From: an uncultured Ruminococcus sp.
GTDB taxonomy: Bacteria > Bacillota > Clostridia > Oscillospirales > Acutalibacteraceae
Length of the DNA stretch: 6,326 nucleotides
Direction: 5' to 3'
NCBI GenBank assembly: GCA_902766305.1
Contig: CACXDE010000014.1
Span: 1 to 6,326, forward strand
The position numbers and the translations under genes are program-made. Within the stretch, counting starts at the first letter, position 1. Every line of letters begins with the position of its first letter. The notes under the pieces were generated by a model. It was not told the DNA's origin and did no database searches. It saw only the letters and a program-made list of their open reading frames with translations. Shown here one piece after another: positions 4,838 to 6,326 of the stretch.

Positions 4838-6326
4838 TGAAACCGTTGAAACTAACTATATCAGCCTTCGGTCCTTATCTGGACAAGACCGAAATTGATT
4901 TTGATACTATAGGCAGCAGAGGTATCTATCTTATCACGGGAGATACGGGCGCAGGCAAGACTACTCTGTTTGAGGCGATCTGTTATGTGCTCTACGGAGA
5001 TACAGCAAGCGGTAAGGACAGAAATGCCAAAATGCTGAGAAACAAAAAGGCGGACGACAGTACAGAGACATTTGTTGAGCTTACATTTGTCTCAAACGGC
5101 AGAAAATACCGTGTGCTGAGAAGTCCGAAATATGAGCTTGAAGCGAAAAAAAGATCAAGAAAAACAGGCGCGGATGATAAGACATCTCCGGCAAAAAATA
5201 AGGAGCATAATGAACGCTTTGAATTTCAGATGTACAGTGAAGGAAGATTTATCACAAATACAATTGAAGGAAATAACGAAATAGTCAGTGTCATAGGTAT
5301 AGGAAAGGAAAATTTCAAAAAAATATCTATGATTGCGCAGGGTGAGTTTATGGATGTGATCCGTGTCAAAACGGAGGAGCGGAAAAAGATACTCACATCT
5401 GTTTTCAAGACTGAAAAATACAGCAGACTTACCGAAAAGCTCAAAGAATACAGGGATACTGCTAAAATTGAAAAGGATTCTCTTGAACGTGATATCAGCA
5501 ATGCGGTTAGAAGTATTGAATGTGATACTGAAAGTGAATATTATGTTGATATAGAAAAAATAAAAAAGCTTGATTATACAGCGCCTGCACAGCTTGGGGA
5601 GCTTACAGGTATTCTTGACAGAATTATCGAAGAGGATAGTTCCAAAGAAAAGTCTGTCAGTGATAAGCAGAAACTGCTTAGTAATAAAAAGGATAAGAAT
5701 ACTGAAAAGCTCACAAAGGCAAGGGATAGAGAAAATAAGACAAAGCAGCTTATGGCTGTAAATGAACAGCTTAAAGATATGGAGAAGCAGCTGCCGCAGA
5801 TGAAAAGCAGGGAAGAAAGTCTTAAGGATAATCCTCAGAAGGCTAAAGAATTGGGTGAAAATGCCAAGGTCATAGAGAGCAAGCTTTCAGAGTATGACGA
5901 GCTTGAGAGGATATCCGGAGAGCTTCTGCGTCTTAAAAAGGAAGCCGAAAAGAATAAAACAAATATAGACAGCAAATATGCAGAAAAGAGTATAATAGAA
6001 AAACAGACAGAAAATAATATGAAACTGCTTGAAGAGCTTAAAAATATTGAGCAGGAAATGATGACTTTAACTGACGGATTTAATAAAACAGTAGAACGCG
6101 GTAAGGAATTAAGAAATCTTGAAAGATGGTATGATAATTACAGCAAGGCTGTGGAGAAGCATGATTCAGAAAAGAAAAAATATAAGGCTGCCCAAAATGA
6201 ATATGATTCTGTTTCGGAAGAATACGAAAGACTGAATAAAGCATATCTTGACGATATGGCAGGAATTTTAGCAAGAGACGAACTAAGGGAGAATATGCCG
6301 TGTCCTGTTTGCGGTTCTGTCAGCCA
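4837..6326 (+). CDS. sbcC: Exonuclease subunit SbcC, partial (N-terminal half through the zinc hook)
   Basis: This is the SMC/Rad50-like ATPase partner of SbcD. The frame is open from ATG 4837 to the right edge: 496 codons plus two bases. The N-terminal ATPase lobe carries Walker A GDTGAGKTT (35-43) and Q-loop AQGEF with Gln168. A lysine/arginine-rich stretch (about 98-127) lies between conserved core segments. From about residue 190 to 480 the sequence is Glu/Lys-rich with leucines, as expected for the ascending coiled-coil arm. CPVCGS (Cys489, Cys492) is the Rad50-type zinc hook at the arm's tip. Since the hook lies mid-protein, the full length should be about 1000 residues. The return coil, signature motif and Walker B are outside the window. 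The start overlaps sbcD by 1 nt, and AAGGA (4823-4827) gives a usable ribosome site. No frameshift or stop is seen. Confidence 0.97.
   Translation, partial: MKPLKLTISAFGPYLDKTEIDFDTIGSRGIYLITGDTGAGKTTLFEAICYVLYGDTASGKDRNAKMLRNKKADDSTETFVELTFVSNGRKYRVLRSPKYELEAKKRSRKTGADDKTSPAKNKEHNERFEFQMYSEGRFITNTIEGNNEIVSVIGIGKENFKKISMIAQGEFMDVIRVKTEERKKILTSVFKTEKYSRLTEKLKEYRDTAKIEKDSLERDISNAVRSIECDTESEYYVDIEKIKKLDYTAPAQLGELTGILDRIIEEDSSKEKSVSDKQKLLSNKKDKNTEKLTKARDRENKTKQLMAVNEQLKDMEKQLPQMKSREESLKDNPQKAKELGENAKVIESKLSEYDELERISGELLRLKKEAEKNKTNIDSKYAEKSIIEKQTENNMKLLEELKNIEQEMMTLTDGFNKTVERGKELRNLERWYDNYSKAVEKHDSEKKKYKAAQNEYDSVSEEYERLNKAYLDDMAGILARDELRENMPCPVCGSVS

Noticed and set aside
5226..6274. Short frames inside sbcC on both strands
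   Set aside because: They are shadows of the continuous SbcC frame, which runs without interruption from Walker A to the CPVC hook.
1..6326. A new multi-gene defence or mobile system
   Set aside because: The genes are an exporter pair, a lone membrane protein with its own promoter and terminator, and standard sbcDC. I see no integrase, transposase, toxin-antitoxin pair, effector or tRNA-linked attachment site joining them.

Overview
The window looks like chromosomal DNA from a low-GC Gram-positive bacterium. AT-rich spacers, strong sigma-A-type promoters, GGAGG-type ribosome sites, a TTG start, many AGA and ATA codons, and Firmicutes-style SbcD, SbcC and zinc-ribbon proteins all point to Clostridia. 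A relative of Ruminococcus or another Oscillospiraceae is my guess, but no marker gene here settles it.

Layout. (1) Positions 1-1478, minus strand: a two-gene ABC exporter operon. The ATPase (759-1478) comes first and overlaps by 4 nt an integral-membrane permease (762 to 1), which runs off the left edge. (2) Positions 1479-1887: a divergent spacer. It has promoters firing outward on both sides and, between them, two oppositely oriented arrays of degenerate 7-bp repeats. (3) Positions 1888-3354, plus strand: a 488-residue membrane protein with two N-terminal zinc ribbons, a helical stretch, one transmembrane segment, an acidic linker and a C-terminal domain with GYKDSD-type repeats. Its function is unknown. 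(4) Positions 3355-3676: a second pair of inverted heptad arrays enclosing a strong intrinsic terminator, followed by a promoter and a leader hairpin. (5) Positions 3677 to the right edge, plus strand: sbcD and sbcC, overlapping by 1 nt. sbcC is cut off just past its CPVC zinc hook.

How the genes work together. The ATPase and permease should form one exporter of unknown substrate. SbcD (nuclease) and SbcC (SMC-like ATPase) form the Mre11-Rad50-type complex that processes DNA ends and hairpins. The 488-residue gene has its own promoter and terminator, so it appears to be a single-gene unit and need not act with either neighbour.

The least ordinary feature is the intergenic DNA. Four arrays of AGYTNNN-type heptamers are arranged as two convergent pairs, one on each side of the 488-residue gene. 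They occupy only the gaps between genes and promoters. They look like copies of a dispersed short-repeat family rather than a CRISPR or coding sequence. I see no complete new defence or mobile system in the window.
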